From the NCBI GenBank assembly GCA_031216915.1, contig CM062296.1, positions 65,192,148 to 65,256,147 on the forward strand: a stretch of DNA of 64,000 bases. Reading direction: 5' to 3'. How positions within the stretch are numbered: position 1 is the first letter of the stretch; the number at the start of each line of letters is the position of its first letter. The notes under the pieces were generated by a model, which did no database searches, was not told the origin of the DNA, and saw only the letters and a program-made list of their open reading frames with translations. The translations under genes were made by a program, and so were the position numbers. This DNA is from Pictodentalium vernedei. Its lineage: Eukaryota; Mollusca; Scaphopoda; Dentaliida; Dentaliidae. Of the stretch, positions 22,747 through 36,014 are shown piece by piece.

Positions 22747-25700
22747 AAAAATAAAAATAAACAAAAAAAAAACCAAAACAGGTACACCATACCCACCACT
22801 ACCACTCAAGTCTCTTTTGTGATATATGCACAGGATGGGGAAGGAGGTTGTTGGTGTGTGTGTGGGGGGAGGGGGGGGGGGTGATCTCCTATCCCAATCT
22901 TTCATTGACATCTGGTATCCAAACATAGTTCTGATAAAACAGGAGTATCCCCGCTAGCTAGTATCCAAACCTATATACTGAGCGAGAAATGTTTGACCGA
23001 AACTTTAATGATTGAAGATGCATGAATTGTTCAATGAGAGATATGTAAACTTCACATAAGTAAAGCGTCAACCGAGTCCGACCCAGCCTGTTTCACGTAA
23101 ATAAAAAAAGCTCGTTTGTTCCTTTTTTCAAAAATAATTCCAGTTAAACTTACCCAGACATCTAACAGCTATGGCAGCCTCCCTCCACCCCATTACCACC
23201 ATCCACCAGAGAGAAACTCTGGATGCTGCAAGTCTATGCCTGGACTTTGTTGTAACATAATCGAATAGTAAGTTACTCTCGTTATCAAATCCAAGATATA
23301 ACTGACATACTTTTATGAAAATGGCCGACTCGAGGGAGGATAGCTTGGGGAGAGTGAAAAATAAAACATTTGTCTAAAAGTGCCAGGAAGATGAAGAGTG
23401 ACATGGTATGGGTAGCAAAGGGTTATCTGTTCACTGGTCAGTGTGTTCAGTTCAGAGATGCGGGAGACTGGCGCGGGGCCGACAAAGAGTCTTGTGAGTG
23501 GAGGATCCAGGATTCAGAGGAGGGAGGATGCCAAATTTTTGGTCATGATGCGAAGGATCTTCCCGTTCATCTGAGGGAGTTGTGACAGGGTTAACAGGGT
23601 CCGGGTGGGGCGGGGGGGGGGGGGGGTGTAAATAGAAGAGCAGTTTCACCTCCAGTTGTTTTTATGTCCACAATGCTTTTCAGCCAAAATATCGTTAAAT
23701 TATGAAAAAGAAAAAAAAAACAATCTATAGCAGCTCAAATGCGACCGCGCAAGGGCTATAGCTGCTTGCGTATTGTACAATATTTTCGTGCGCATACATG
23801 AGGATCAACTACTTGTTGCAGTGGATGAACATGTGTTCTGAGATATAAAACCATGTCTCTAACCGTCTCGATCTTTAGAAAAGAATAAATTAATTAATCA
23901 TCTCTTTCGCCTATTGCTCTCAAAAGCAATTTAAGGTCATCGTTTTTCCGTTCGGCCGCTTGACTAGATTTTTCGCGATTTCTGCTCAGTTAACATTAAT
24001 TTTGATAATTATCTCTATTCTAGGTTCTACCTATAAAATGATCAAAAATAGCTTCCTTTGGCTATGGCAAATGGAAGCTCCATGTGATGTAACACATTTA
24101 TATACTGGAATACGCCACCCGTGAGCTTTCCAACAGTACATTATACATCGAAAGAATTTCATGAAATAATATGGTGTCATATACTAAGTTATAGGGAGCA
24201 CGGTGGCGCAGTGGGTAGAGATGCGGGCTGTAAGCCGAGGGATCCTCGGTTCGAATCCCACCTGCGGCAGCTGAGTTGTATCTTTAAGCAAGACACTTAA
24301 TCCCAATTGCCCAGGCGGAGGCACGGTGGTGTTGTGTACTGAGGGGTACTGCACGTCGAGACTGCACTTGTCTTCAACCAATGCTAACCAATGCTAACCC
24401 TGCCTGTGTGAGGTTGGAACGTTGGGGAGGCTTGATTAAAACTTACCTTATTTCTAGCATAAAAATGTCTTTAATTGTGTCATTTGGGGCTTAATTTTTT
24501 TAAATTTTTCGGGGCGAGGGGTGCAGGGAGACCACCCTACAGAATGCTTTTAAAATACCTCTTCCACGTCTACAAACGAATAACACCATCCCGATATGTT
24601 TCCCCAACTCAAGATTTACATCTTCAGTTTTAACCCCTGCGGCCTAAAGATACTTGCCCCCGCCCCCCACCATTCCAAAAAAGATCCCAGTGGCCTCCTA
24701 TAAAATTCAACCTTTCGTAGGAGTTAATTCTCAATCAACCTAGTGTAATAGTGAGTTGTGCCCTATTCGTTTGATGCCAAATAAAAGCAAGGAAAAGTTT
24801 AAGCAAGCTGCATGCACGTAAACAGTTTGGTGTTTTGGGGGTGGGGGGGTTGTGGGAGGGGGCTGTATTTGTGTGTAGGCTAAGCTTGAACAATTGATTT
24901 TTTTTAAATATTACAAAATAGGCACACAACAGTTAGCATTATTGCAAAACTGATGGAATGTGATGTTAGATAACCACTCAAACCTTCTATTATCTTTTCT
25001 TGAATAGTAGGTCTAATAGTAACTTCAGACATTACTGCACAGAAAATTTCAGGTATTTAAAATAAATGATGCCAGAGAAGAAAGTATTATTAATAAGACT
25101 AATGCTGACGACAATTGCAACTTTTTGAGGTTAACTTAAAATCTAAAATCTTAAAAACTTTTCTAACCCATTCTGTAATCTGTTGTTCTGAATTTTTTTT
25201 TAGATCCAACAGGTACCCAAAGTAATTGGCAATCAACATAATATCAGACACAGGGATAAAAAAGATTTAGGCTATCACTTTGAGTTTCCAGTTACACTCT
25301 TCTGGAATGTGGAAGTGTGGGCCCATTGTTATCAGAAGTCCTATAGCCTCAAATATAGTTGAAATGTAAAGCAAGACAAGTATTTCTGGAACCAACACGG
25401 TTTGAAGAGCCGCATTTGACTTTACTTTTTAACCACCACCCCACCCCCCCCCCCCCTTTAAAAAAAGATAAAATGTGAAAAACAGATCTACAGTGAAAAC
25501 TGAAGTCGAAAAAAAGTTCAAATATCTGTACTCTGCAGTCTCTGCACAATACTCTTGAGTTAGTGTTAGGAAACTATTTTTTTAGCCTTGTAGGCCTCAA
25601 CCTTGACCTAAATCACAAGCGAACCCAAAAACTGATTCTTGTATTTGCAAAGGTTTAAACGAAAGTTTTGAAAATTATTTCCACTTTATAATTTTATTGA

Positions 25701-26864
25701 TATTAAAATTGTAGAAAAAAAGACTCATTACAAGTAGAGGTACGTGTAGTCGTATCATGGATTCATAAGTTAATAATAATAGGCCTATAGTCGTACAGAG
25801 ATCAAAGCGTTTTCCGGGTGGCTCGGCAGTTCTGTCGCCAAGGATTTTGGCTGCCGGCAGAGGTAGAGATTAGCAAATTCTGAATATCGTTGGTATTAGA
25901 AAATTCAATGCAACTTGGCAGAGTCTATACCGTATACGATACTCGATACTGACGATACGTATGCTAGTGCAGTGTAGATCTTAACCAGTCATTTTATAAT
26001 ATAGGAGATCGTAATTTCATCAAATAAATTAAAAAAATAACGTTAACGATCGTAACACTTGACGTTGACGGATATACAAAATCACCGAATATCCATTCCT
26101 GGTTCTCGGAAATCCTTAAATAATTTATTGAATTAACAGGCCTGCACAGATGAAAAGGAAACAAAACGGTTTTCGAAACATTCGTTCATTGCAACTTTCA
26201 TTTCGATATCACGCAACGATTTATAAATAGAAACGCATACTCGTTCATGTAAACAATTCAGTGTGAGTAACGTCATAAACAAGGGCAAGGCAGCTGCTCG
26301 AAAAAAAAAAACATTCTTTTCTCGTCTACAGGCAGTGCTTCGAAAAACGGGTTGTGAAGCCATAAAATTACATTATTCGCGTCAGTATATTTTTAGAGTA
26401 TGTTCATTTCACCCCAAAATGTTGCGCACAACGCAGTTTATTACTTAAAATTTCACAGTTTAATGGGGTTGCAGATAAAGCCAAAGCAAACAACCAAAAC
26501 ATTTGAAAAGCCTAGACATTTTTGCTACACCGTAAGCAACAGTTACTGAATGTCAACAAGAAATCTGTGTTCGCCCGCTTCGACGATTTCACTTCCAAAC
26601 AATAGCCCAATTCACGAGAATGCTTGGTTTTTGAGACATGTGATTCTTTCTTTAACGTAAAATTTCAAGTTCGTAATACTAACATAATTTATTTAAATTA
26701 CCGTAACACAGGACTTCCTGAAGTGAAGTGAAAATAAAACGAAAAAAAACCGCGAGTGGTTGTAATCTAAAATTTATTTGATCATGCCCATAATTTTCAG
26801 GTCGTTCATTTTTGATGTTTTTTTCGATTTCATTGGATATCCTCTAAGGTCAGAACACGATCCA
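22746..26864. other. Gene-poor stretch with homopolymer runs and one SINE
   Basis: Apart from the SINE at 24195-24450, no gene or element is recognised. G/C runs occur near 22866-22881, 23611-23627, 24838-24848 and 25441-25456. Open frames crossing them are artefacts. Small exons of a spliced gene could be missed. Confidence 0.4.
24195..24450 (+). mobile_element. SINE (tRNA-derived), best-preserved head
   Basis: Pol III A-box-like TGGCGCAGTGGGTAGAG and a perfect B box GGTTCGAATCCC (24248-24259) show the tRNA origin. The body is recognisable (GACACTTAATCCCAATTGCC, GTACTGCACGTCGA) to about 24450. The (AAAT)n tail is missing. Confidence 0.85.
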
Positions 26865-27596
26865 TATCTTCTACAGCTACATTTCTAGTTGCATGCTTAA
26901 TAATGATCATTGTTCTGAAAGATTCAATATAGAACGAGGCGTAAGGCAAGGTGATCATTTATCGCCGTATCTTTTTATTCTTGGTGTTGAAATTCTTAGC
27001 GCGTCTCTAAAATTTAACCCCAGTATAAATGGAATAAAGATAAAAAAATCGAATACTTAATAAGCCAATACGCTGATGACTCCACACTGTTTTTAAGTGA
27101 TGATGGATACTCTTTAAACAATGCTCTGAATATGGTTAAACACAATTCTCACTAATATCTGGTTCAAGGGTTAATTTTGATAAAACGGAAGTTATATGGT
27201 TAGGTTCCAAGCGGGGTTGTGGTGAAACACTTTCAAAAAGCAAAAAAGTCGTTTGTAATCATCCCAGATCATTCAAAATTTTGGGGATTGCATTTAATCA
27301 ATTTAGCGACAGTTATATACGAAATAATTACACTGACAAAATGCAGAAAATGGAAAAATTATTAAGTGATTGATCAATTCATAACTTAACATTAATCGAA
27401 AAAAATACCATTATAAAAACTTACGCTTTATCACTTCTGACACATTGTCTTATAGTTTTACCAGACCACCGAAAAAGAGTTATTTAACAAAATTCAAACA
27501 ATTTTGTCTAATTTCTTTTGGTCCGGAGAAGATGAAAAAAATAAGCGTACAACAATAGTAGTAGATGTATGGATCGGATCTCATGGGGGATTTGGG
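26865..27596 (+). pseudogene. Non-LTR retrotransposon reverse transcriptase fragment (5' part)
   Basis: Plus-strand RT core: GVRQGDHLSPYLFILGVEIL (about 26935-26997), then after a frame break QYADDSTLFLSDD (about 27065) with the YADD active-site box. These are followed by the thumb/connection region (VNFDKTEVIWLGSK; LIEKNTIIKTYALSLLTHC; NFFWSGEDEKN). It has several frameshifts and stops. It ends near GSHGGFGV at about 27596 where foldback-arm sequence begins. The 3' part resumes near 28965. Confidence 0.85.
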
Positions 27597-28960
27597 GTAG
27601 AATTTGGGGTAGGTATATCCTAGTTTGGCCCAGAAAGGTGGTAATAGTATCCTTAAATAAGTATCCTATAAAAAGTATCCTCAAATAATACAATACCAGG
27701 CCATAGGTATCCTCAAATACCGAAATGTGTCGACGAGCAGTATGTCGAGTCAATCGATCGAGCAACTGCTCGACAGCTCATTTGCTCTGTAGACTTCGAG
27801 TCGTTCGAGCAAAATGTTGAGTCACTCGATCGAGCAATTACTCTAAAGCTCATTTGCTCAATCGGCTTCGAGTCGTTCGAGCAATGACTTTTCAGTAATT
27901 GACTGTTCAATAGCTTATTGGGATAATTTGGGGTAGGTAGGTGTACCTGGGGTGGCCTAGAAGGTGGGCCAAACAAGTAATAGTATCCTTAGATAGGTAT
28001 CCTGTAAAAAAATATTCTCAAATACTAGTACAATACCAGGCCAAAGGTATCCTCAAATATCGAAATGAGTCGACGAGCAGTATGTCGAGTCACTTGATCT
28101 AGCAATTTCTCGATAGCTCATATGCTCGGGAGACTTCGAGTCGTTCGAGCAATATGTCGAGTCACTCGATCAAGCAATTACTCTAAAGCTCATTTGCTCG
28201 ATGGGGTTCGAATCATACGAGCAATGGCTTATTAGTAACTATTCAATAGCTTATTTGCTTTGGGAATGATATAGGCTTTTGATATACACAAGGGAGATAA
28301 CTCTGTATACGGATTATGGGAAATCAAGTAATCTGATTGGTCAGTTAGCGCCAGTAAAGTGAACTGCTTGGGGGGATCTAGATAAACGAAACAACAAGAA
28401 TACTCGGAATGGGGCCAGAACTAACAAAAAACCACCAGAAAAGCTAAATATAGTAACAATAAGCAGAGCTCTTCTAGTTGATAAGCTCTTCTACGCTACT
28501 GGAGTTTACTCCAGGACAAAGGAACATGGTCAAGTAGACGAAAAACTATTGCATATATAGACAGAAGCAGAGAATTCTGAAAGAATTCGAAATAGTACAA
28601 CTTGTCGGGTTGTTTGTGGTAATTCTACAAATTAAACGACGGGTTGGGGAACATCCAAGCTAGAAAAATACTCCTATTCAATCGAACACACCCTTCGAAC
28701 ATATCGAGCATATCTCTGTCTTGTTATAGGCCTTTGGGTAACATAGCAACCGCGTGCTACCATAGAAACCAAGATGGCGGCCTCCATTATACAAAATGGA
28801 CGACGGAAACACGCATCACCCTAACAACATGCGCTGCGCATGCGCACTAACACCACGTACCACTATGGGGATGGTGTCACAAGATGACCACGACAACACA
28901 TCATGGCGCCACTGGGTCGCGTGACTATGACGTCACATGTGAGATCCCTCAATGTGGGCC
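27583..28960. mobile_element. Solitary arm of the large foldback family, inserted in a LINE
   Basis: 28290-28960 matches the arms of the 15285-19158 element (GAGATAACTCTGTATACGGA, ACCAAGATGGCGGCCTCC, GCGTGACTATGACGTCACAT at the outer end). 27583-28255 holds two direct copies of a ~330-bp subterminal unit (GTATCCTCAAATA, TCGACGAGCAGTATGTCGAG). No opposite arm follows, so this is a solo arm or deletion product. It separates two halves of one LINE. Confidence 0.7.
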
Positions 28961-28964
28961 GATC

Positions 28965-30209
28965 CATACATCTCCTATTACTAGCAATTATTGGCCTGTT
29001 TGAAAAAGACGAAATTACATTTTTCAACGTTGAAACTTTTAGTCGTGCTTTAAAAATTATTTGCATTCAGAAATTATTGGACTTCACATCGCTGTCTGCA
29101 TGGAAAACTCTTGTAACTGACGAATTAGAAATGCTCGGAACTTACAAACTTTGGCACTTACATAAAGAAGGTTTAAAAGTAGTTGGAAAAGATGTGAACA
29201 CTTTCTGGGAGGATGTTCTTTTGGCATGGGCTTTACTGGACAATAACAGCAACACAACTCACGCAGACATATTTGGTGAAACTATTTTCTTAAATAATCA
29301 AATAAAAATTAACGGACAACTTTTTTTTCAAAAAAACTTGACGCAATAAAGGTATTTACTTTGTAAATGACCTAGTATCTGACAACAACGGCCTCCTAAC
29401 CTTCTCCAACTTCTACAACAAGTATAACATCAACACCCCATTTACAGTTTTTCAAGGTATGATAAATGCATTACACAAAGATTGGAAAATGGCCACCAGA
29501 TCCAATAAAACTTTGCCCAGTATTCAGCACAGAAACGTTGAAACGTTAAAATCTACTAATAAAGTTTCCCTAACCTTTTATTTTAAATTTTTAGATCTGC
29601 ACACAACACCCCCCCCCCCTCCCCCATTCATACGCAGAATAAATGGAATGAGGGTTTGGATATAAAATCTGCACTCAGATGACTGGAATTTTATATATAA
29701 AATCCCGTTTACAATCACGGACGATACATATTTACAAAAGTTTGCATTTTAAAATTGTCCTCCAGATTTTATATACGAATTCAAAACTTTATAAATGCAA
29801 ACTCTCTGAAGCGGAGCTATGCACGTTCTGTTGCAGTACAAAGGAGACAATACTTCACTTTCTCTTTAGACGTTCTGCTGTGAAAACAGTTCTTTTGAGT
29901 TTGTTGGAACATTTGAAGGACAGGTGTAATGTTGAGTTTTCCTTAACCCTAGAATATGTTATTTTAGGCCACAAAATATACCCATGCCCCCCCCCCCCCC
30001 AATAACACAACCGACTTCTATATGTTGAACTAGAGAAAGTTTATTTATTCCTGCAATGTGAGAATTAACCCACCAACCTACACAGAATTTATTGACCAAT
30101 TAAGAAACTACAGAAATTTAGAACTCCTGCCCAAATATACACTCTTGAATAAACGTACAGAGGAAATAAACTTAAGGTGGAATACAATCAGTTCACTGCT
30201 AACTGGTTA
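28965..30209 (+). pseudogene. Non-LTR retrotransposon 3' part (post-RT and zinc-binding region)
   Basis: Continues the element at 26865. FNVETFSRALKIICIQKLLD (about 29020-29080) and a tryptophan-bearing region (WKTLVTDELEML) are in one frame. After frameshifts come GIYFVNDLVSDNNGLLTFSN, then a Cys/His segment CTFCCSTKETILHFLF (zinc-binding type found at the C-terminus of such LINEs, last Cys changed to Arg). The tail reads PTYTEFIDQLRNYRNLEL. Frameshifts and C runs (29601-29623, 29986-30001) break it. Confidence 0.75.
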
Positions 30210-31075
30210 ATCCCATTTGTATTTTGGATATTGACAAGATAATGTTAACATCGCTGATTGCGATCGGCGTTTATACACCACGTCATGTCTATATGTTACC
30301 TGTAGCGACGATATACCGTCTGAAGGAGCGCTGTGCGTTGATTAGGTTGAGTCGCTTTGAGCCTTCACCCAACACAACGTTTTGAAAATATGCCTGCTCA
30401 AAATGACAAAATTTTCAAATTCTTCCTTTTAGACCGCAGCCTCTGTCCCGTTGGTGTAGCGACCACGATAAACTCGTCCTAGTGACGGGTTAATGACTGT
30501 GTTTTGAGAGATAGAGGAGTATTTGAAAAATAAATGAAACTGCAGATTGGCTTTTGCATATGGTGCTGGTCGGTTTTAGCCAATATGTTGGGTAAAGGTC
30601 TGAAAACTTCTGGTAAATTAACATGACTTCATATCAGTTAAACAGTAAGGTGAACAGTGAATGCTTATAATCCGCTAGTTGGTTTCTAGACTGGCTCAGT
30701 CGGTGGATGTTTTGGTTCATGTTAAAAGGGGTCTCCCTCCAGTCCTCCACATAGAATCAGACGATCAACCTACAGAGGTCATTACAGAGACAGTGTACGA
30801 CAGCGATCAACAATTCTTACGATGTTTACGAGAGTGGAGTGGTTGCGACACTGGATTTTATATAAAATGACAATCATGCACCGACGTAGTCGCATTTCTG
30901 TACATGTACGTAAATCGATATGCATGTACCAACTCGATCCTCAACCAAAACACATACGGCAGATTCCAGCAACACAGTGCAGCAACAAATGAAAGTTCAT
31001 ATCACTAGGAATGAATAACAAACTTTGCAATTTTTTGTATCGTGTATAACAACTCTTTGTAAAATTAAATGTTCG
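30210..31075. other. No gene recognised
   Basis: 30360-30600 contains degraded pieces resembling the TTAA foldback ends (TTGGGTAAAGG near 30589). The short open frame 30679-30870 has no recognisable domain. Confidence 0.4.
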
Positions 31076-31900
31076 ATGGGGCTCTAGTCATCCGAGCGAT
31101 GCGTGTTTCAGTCACTGCTCGACAGCTCATTTGCCCGATAGGATTCGAGCCGTTAGAGCAATGTCTGATTCTGTCATTACTCGACTAACGCTTGGACTAA
31201 TTCCTAGAATCCATTGTGTCAAATGTGGCATTGGGTAGAGTTTAGATGAATGGAATGATCTAATTGAACGAGGTCATAGGTTGAGACCAGAGAGAACAAT
31301 TATCAAACAGAATGTTGGAATAGTCACAATAGGATCAGTAATAGATGGAACAGGGTATAGATAGATAAAAACAGAAGATTTCAAAGGAATTCAAACTAGT
31401 AAAAATAGTTATCCCGTTGTTTGGGCTACTTTGTGTGGCAAATATGTATAATCTTTTACAAACGAACACCGCGTTTGGTAATCTCTCGGTCCAAAAGCAC
31501 GACGTGCTACTCGTATTATACCAAGATGGGGGCTTCTTCGAGTCCATTTCGGTAATTTGGGGTGTTTTGATGGTTTGGAGTGATTGTTGTGCTGTTTACG
31601 GTAATTAGATATACCCGCATTTAAACCTCCAACCATATCCCCGCGCAATTACAGAGTTTGAGGCCACATAAAAAAAAAACAAATGCCATTATATAAACCA
31701 AGATGCGGTCACAAGTATACAACATGGACGACGGAAACACGTATCACACTAACAACACGTGCCGCGCCCGCGTACTGGCACCATGCAACACGACGGGGAT
31801 GACATCACAACATGGCCGCTCACGCGGGCTACCATGACAAGCAAACACGACGTCGCTGACTCACGTGGCTATGACGTCACGAGATCTCCCGATAAGAGCC
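31076..31900. mobile_element. Degraded solitary arm of the large foldback family
   Basis: 31076-31200 matches the subterminal unit (CTGCTCGACAGCTCATTTGC). 31340-31900 matches the outer arm: TAGATAGATAAAAACAGAAG, ACAACATGGACGACGGAAAC, CTCACGCGGGCTACC, GTGGCTATGACGTCACGAGA. More diverged than the copy at 28290-28960. Confidence 0.65.
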
Positions 31901-32152
31901 CTCCAAATAGGCCCGTGCAGCCACTGACATACGACTAAGCTGGATTTACTTTTTGTGTAAGTTTCAACTTTTTAATGCATGGATCCATAACATCCCTCAC
32001 CTCTCCTGGCTTCGTTGTACAAATACAATTTTACAAACATCTCGAATTAATGTTGTTACACGTATAGTCCGCGAGAAAAGCATTAGCCATTCAAGAGAGG
32101 TGGAATTCATTATCTGCTGTGTTTAACGCACATTTTATTATTTCTCCTTCTT

Positions 32153-32386
32153 TTAACCCTTTGAACACGTAAGCCGGATTTTTCAGCCCAAACCATAATT
32201 TCGTCCCATTTTTGTCTTATTACAAGAGGTCTGTAAACGGGGCATTGGTGATAAAATAATAACGGTAGTCTGCATACAGACGGCTGCAGACTGCAATTAT
32301 TATTTTATCCTTCCTGTGTATTGATATTGGACTGTAAGTTACACAAAGGCGATACCATTCCAGGAAACGAGGGTTCAAACGGTTAA
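32153..32386. mobile_element. piggyBac-like TTAA element, CCCTTTGAACACG type, copy 1
   Basis: TTAA at 32153-32156 and 32383-32386. Inverted ends CCCTTTGAACACG / CGAGGGTTCAAACGG. Central hairpin 32250-32310 (ATAAAATAATAAC...GTTATTATTTTAT type with a CAGACGGCTGCAGACTG loop side). Copy 2 is at 59574-60220. Confidence 0.75.
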
Positions 32387-32510
32387 CATACGAGAACAAA
32401 ACGACAATTTCGTCTCGAAGCGTCTTGTCCCTAAAGTGACCTGAAATGCGTAGTTAGTAACTTCATTTTATGCCTCAATGTCCACGTATTTTATATTCAT
32501 ATTATATTGG

Positions 32511-32632
32511 TGCTGATCCGTGTGGTAGTATCAGGGCGAGTTGGGGTGGCCAGATTGTCGGAACGCAGGCAGCTCGTGTGATCCGACAATCTGGCCACCT
32601 CAACTCGACGTGATACTACGACACGGATCAAC
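32511..32632. repeat. Long palindrome, ~50-bp arms
   Basis: Arms include GATCCGTGTGGTAGTATCA and CCAGATTGTCGGA with near-exact inverses. The loop is about 20 bases. A related half-core (GATCCGACAGTCTGG) occurs at about 32890 and a similar stem at 59095-59155. Confidence 0.85.
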
Positions 32633-34256
32633 ACACTGTTATGACGATAGGTTTGTTATATGACTGACACACTAACAGTAACTTTATTTGCTTACCTCGA
32701 TTTGCTTATTCCCTTGAAAGCCGAACATAAAAAGGGCAGACGAAACTTTGTAAACAACGGCAACGGCTTCCCTTGTTGCGAAGTCTATTTTTAACGGATA
32801 AATAGTCCGACGTTATTCATACGGAAATTCTCGGCAATTTCCGTAGGAGTATGATATGGATTTTTGATCCGGGAAAATCTCACCTGGTGTGATCCGACAG
32901 TCTGGATAAAATCGTCAAACAGTAGTGGTATTTAGGGTAAAAATATCATAGTCATATAATAAACATTTATATAGTGAAAGGTAATAGCAATATACACTTT
33001 ATTGTAATATCTGCTTACTGTACAAAATATTATATTACATCTGAATAAAAAATGGTTCGCTTTCCTTCATAATCAGTTTATTTGTGTGATTTCGTTATAT
33101 GCCTGTTCCTGTTACATAGTGACGACCCCCACATTTTGAGCTACAATATTGGATTCCGCGGCAATTTTCTCCAAGGAATAATCTGGCCTAAATTTATTTC
33201 GACTACGGGCGCTGGGGTTGAAGTGTGATTTGGCTGTAATAGTCGAGTATTCGCATTTGTACGACCATTACCAAGGTTAACTAATTCGAAGGTCTCAAGC
33301 CATCAGTCTAATTCTGTAAGAAATTCGACGCTGATACGGTCTGAAACCAATCCAGTCCTTACACATGCATAATTATAGTCTATCGTCTATGTTCTATGTT
33401 GAGAATCAATCGTCTAGAATATTTGAGTAGGTCGAAAACATGTTCCTACGACCCGACTATCTCAACAATTCCCGACGATTGAATCCAAAATACGATGAAT
33501 ATTAAATTTTTGGTTATTAACGCAAGTAACCTTTCTCAATTTAGACGAACTTTGACCGACAGTATCATTATCAATGAAGGCTTATAACAGCTGATGATTT
33601 ATGATTACGCCGCAAGTCTCAACAGTTGTTTTATATCATAATGTTTTCAATGCGAATTAAATACACATTGATTGTAATACCTATGACAGACGCACGAAGA
33701 AATATCTTTATTTCTTCATGAGAGAAGGGACGTCAGATCACATCAAGAGTAGTTTGCATTCAAACACCGCGGAAAGTGGATAAACAAGTAGTTCACAACG
33801 GAATTACAATTTGACTGGAGGCCGAAGAGTTTACTTATCCACACTCATGTTCCCAGTAAGAATTATTTTACAGTTCATCAACCATACAAATACCAGTTTG
33901 GTTACGAATTATTGGAACTTAGCCACCGGAATTCTCCAACAAACTGCAACAAAACAAAATACATATTAACATACTTTGTTGTCAGCTTTAAACGAGGCAT
34001 ATATTAATATTGTTGCGATTTTGACCAACAATGTTAATGGTAACCAGTCTGCCTTCTTGCAATATATCAGGGGTACTTCTTTTTAAATAACACGTTGTGA
34101 AGAAAACCCTTCGTAAGAAGAGCAATATTTATTTCTCTCTCATTGTCACTTTCCACGATGATCCGCTTGAATTCACTAGTTTGCGAAATGGGCACATCCT
34201 CAAAAACCGGGTAGGTGTAATATTGAATTGTGAAGTTTCTATTTATCGTAAAATGT
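32633..34256. other. No gene recognised
   Basis: AT-rich sequence without credible coding frames or identifiable repeats beyond the half-core at about 32890. Confidence 0.4.
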
Positions 34257-34507
34257 TTAACCAATCGCCCGTAACTGTCGTTGTCGCGTTACCGGAAACG
34301 AATAGTCTATATGCTAGTTGGAGGAGTCCATATTCAGTATTTGGGGGTAGACCAATTAATATTTTCAACGTGCAGCCTTGGGGCTGCACGTTGAACATAT
34401 TGATTGGTCTATACCGCACATTTAGCTTGTAGCCATCCCACTTCATGACATTGTGACGTAGCTTGTGACCCGGCCGGAAAAACGGCATCTGGGGTTCAGA
34501 GGGTTAA
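34257..34507. mobile_element. piggyBac-like TTAA element with GCACGTTG palindrome core, degraded left end
   Basis: The right end GGGGTTCAGAGGGTTAA is clear (TTAA 34504-34507). The left TTAA at 34257-34260 is placed by size. The hairpin 34346-34413 (TAGACCAATTAATATTTTCA arm) matches the core of 14859-15098. Confidence 0.6.
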
Positions 34508-34925
34508 AGGATTCATCAGTAAGCCTGGGACTTTTTTGAGACGTTCCCCGAGTAGAGTAATATATATGCACAATTTAATTGGATGCTTAGTCAGTTTAAT
34601 ACACTATAAGAAGTTATTTAAACTAATATACAAAAAAGAGAAGTGAGGGACGTTGGATGCATTCCACGTTTGGTATGGATGCGGCTGGATACACGATATT
34701 GAACACCCCAGACGGCAGGGACGTTGTGACAGTGAAGCGAGCCCGCTGAAGTCGCCCCTTTCTCGTTTTGACGTTCCTTATCCCATAACCGAGGTTCTGA
34801 AACAAGTTCCGACTGAGAGAAGCAAAAAAGGAAGAAAAACCCACAGTTGATTACTTAGATTAAACAACATTTTATTTCCAGGTAGCAGTGGATTACTTGT
34901 ATAATTACTATGCTACCCTATACGG

Positions 34926-35193
34926 TACATTCACCGCCATGCACTGCTATTAATCCACGCGTGGAAAATGATATCCACGCATGCGCTTACCAGGTAATGA
35001 AATCATCATCATCAAAATGTAATTAACGAAGCACCGGGTTGTACCGGGTTGTACCGGGGCGGGTTGTACCCGGTGCTTCATTAATTACATTTCTGATGAT
35101 TATTCCGATAATTAGTGTTTGCAATTCAATATTTTTGCATCCGTGGAAATACTTCCCACAACGTGGAAAGTGACCAGTCCACGGTGGCTGTAC
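34926..35193. mobile_element. Inverted-repeat element, family A, diverged copy
   Basis: The right end GACCAGTCCACGGTGGCTGT matches family A; the left end is diverged (TTCACCGCCATGCACTG). The central palindrome 35020-35093 (TAACGAAGCACCGGGTTGTA...) is expanded by GGGTTGTACC repeats in the loop. Confidence 0.7.
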
Positions 35194-36014
35194 TGTAAAT
35201 GTTCATATCAAATCTTTTTATACCATTGTAGATAGAGACTGGGGATTGTTCTGCATTCCGAGAGAGAATAGATGAAGGAGCAAAGGCGAAACAGTAAAAA
35301 AGGAGAAGAGGGGGCGGGGGTGGGGAGGGGTGTAATAAAAAGCCAACTCGAATACAGAATGTTAATTAATCATGATATCGTACTGGATAGCAAGAACCAT
35401 TGTGTGTGGAAATCAGAACAAAGGGCACGAATAACATGCTAAGAAAACATAGCGTATTTAAGAATGTGGTGGTCCTTGGTTTGAATCGGAGTAGACTGCT
35501 GCAACATCTCAAGCTTCCACTTAACATAATGATATTTTGTACAACTTCAAACAATGAGATGATTCTCACATTGTGCAATGATTCTGAACCAAACTGTAAA
35601 GTTGAGAAGTCTGGAATAAAATTGTATCATTACGAGAATTTGCATAGACCTGGCAGTGTAAGAGAAAATGTTCAGGTGTTCCTGCCAATCCACAATGGCA
35701 CAAGGGGGAGGGGTGAGAAATGATTACCATATAAGTGGACGTTTAGGTTACCCAAACGCAGTCACAGCCTACAATCGTGTATTTGCACTGCATGACACTT
35801 GTTTCCGCTACATTTCTACATATCTAACATACCCGCATCCAATGTAGGCTTTTTGACTGAGCTTCGTAAGCCACCAAATTCCCATTGTTGATAGACCTAT
35901 TTGTCTTCAGCACATCCAACATTGGCAACCTCCACTGTGCCAAATTTTCTTTAACTGGTAGCGTCCCGGAATCCCATATTTTGGAACTTTAGTCTGAAGT
36001 GCTGGTAACCTAAC

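Noticed and set aside
24195..24270. Possible tRNA gene (A and B boxes present)
   Set aside because: It continues into a SINE body shared with many other loci and cannot form a proper acceptor stem.
35400..35723. 107-codon plus frame
   Set aside because: No recognisable domain, no splice or homology evidence, AT-rich surroundings.
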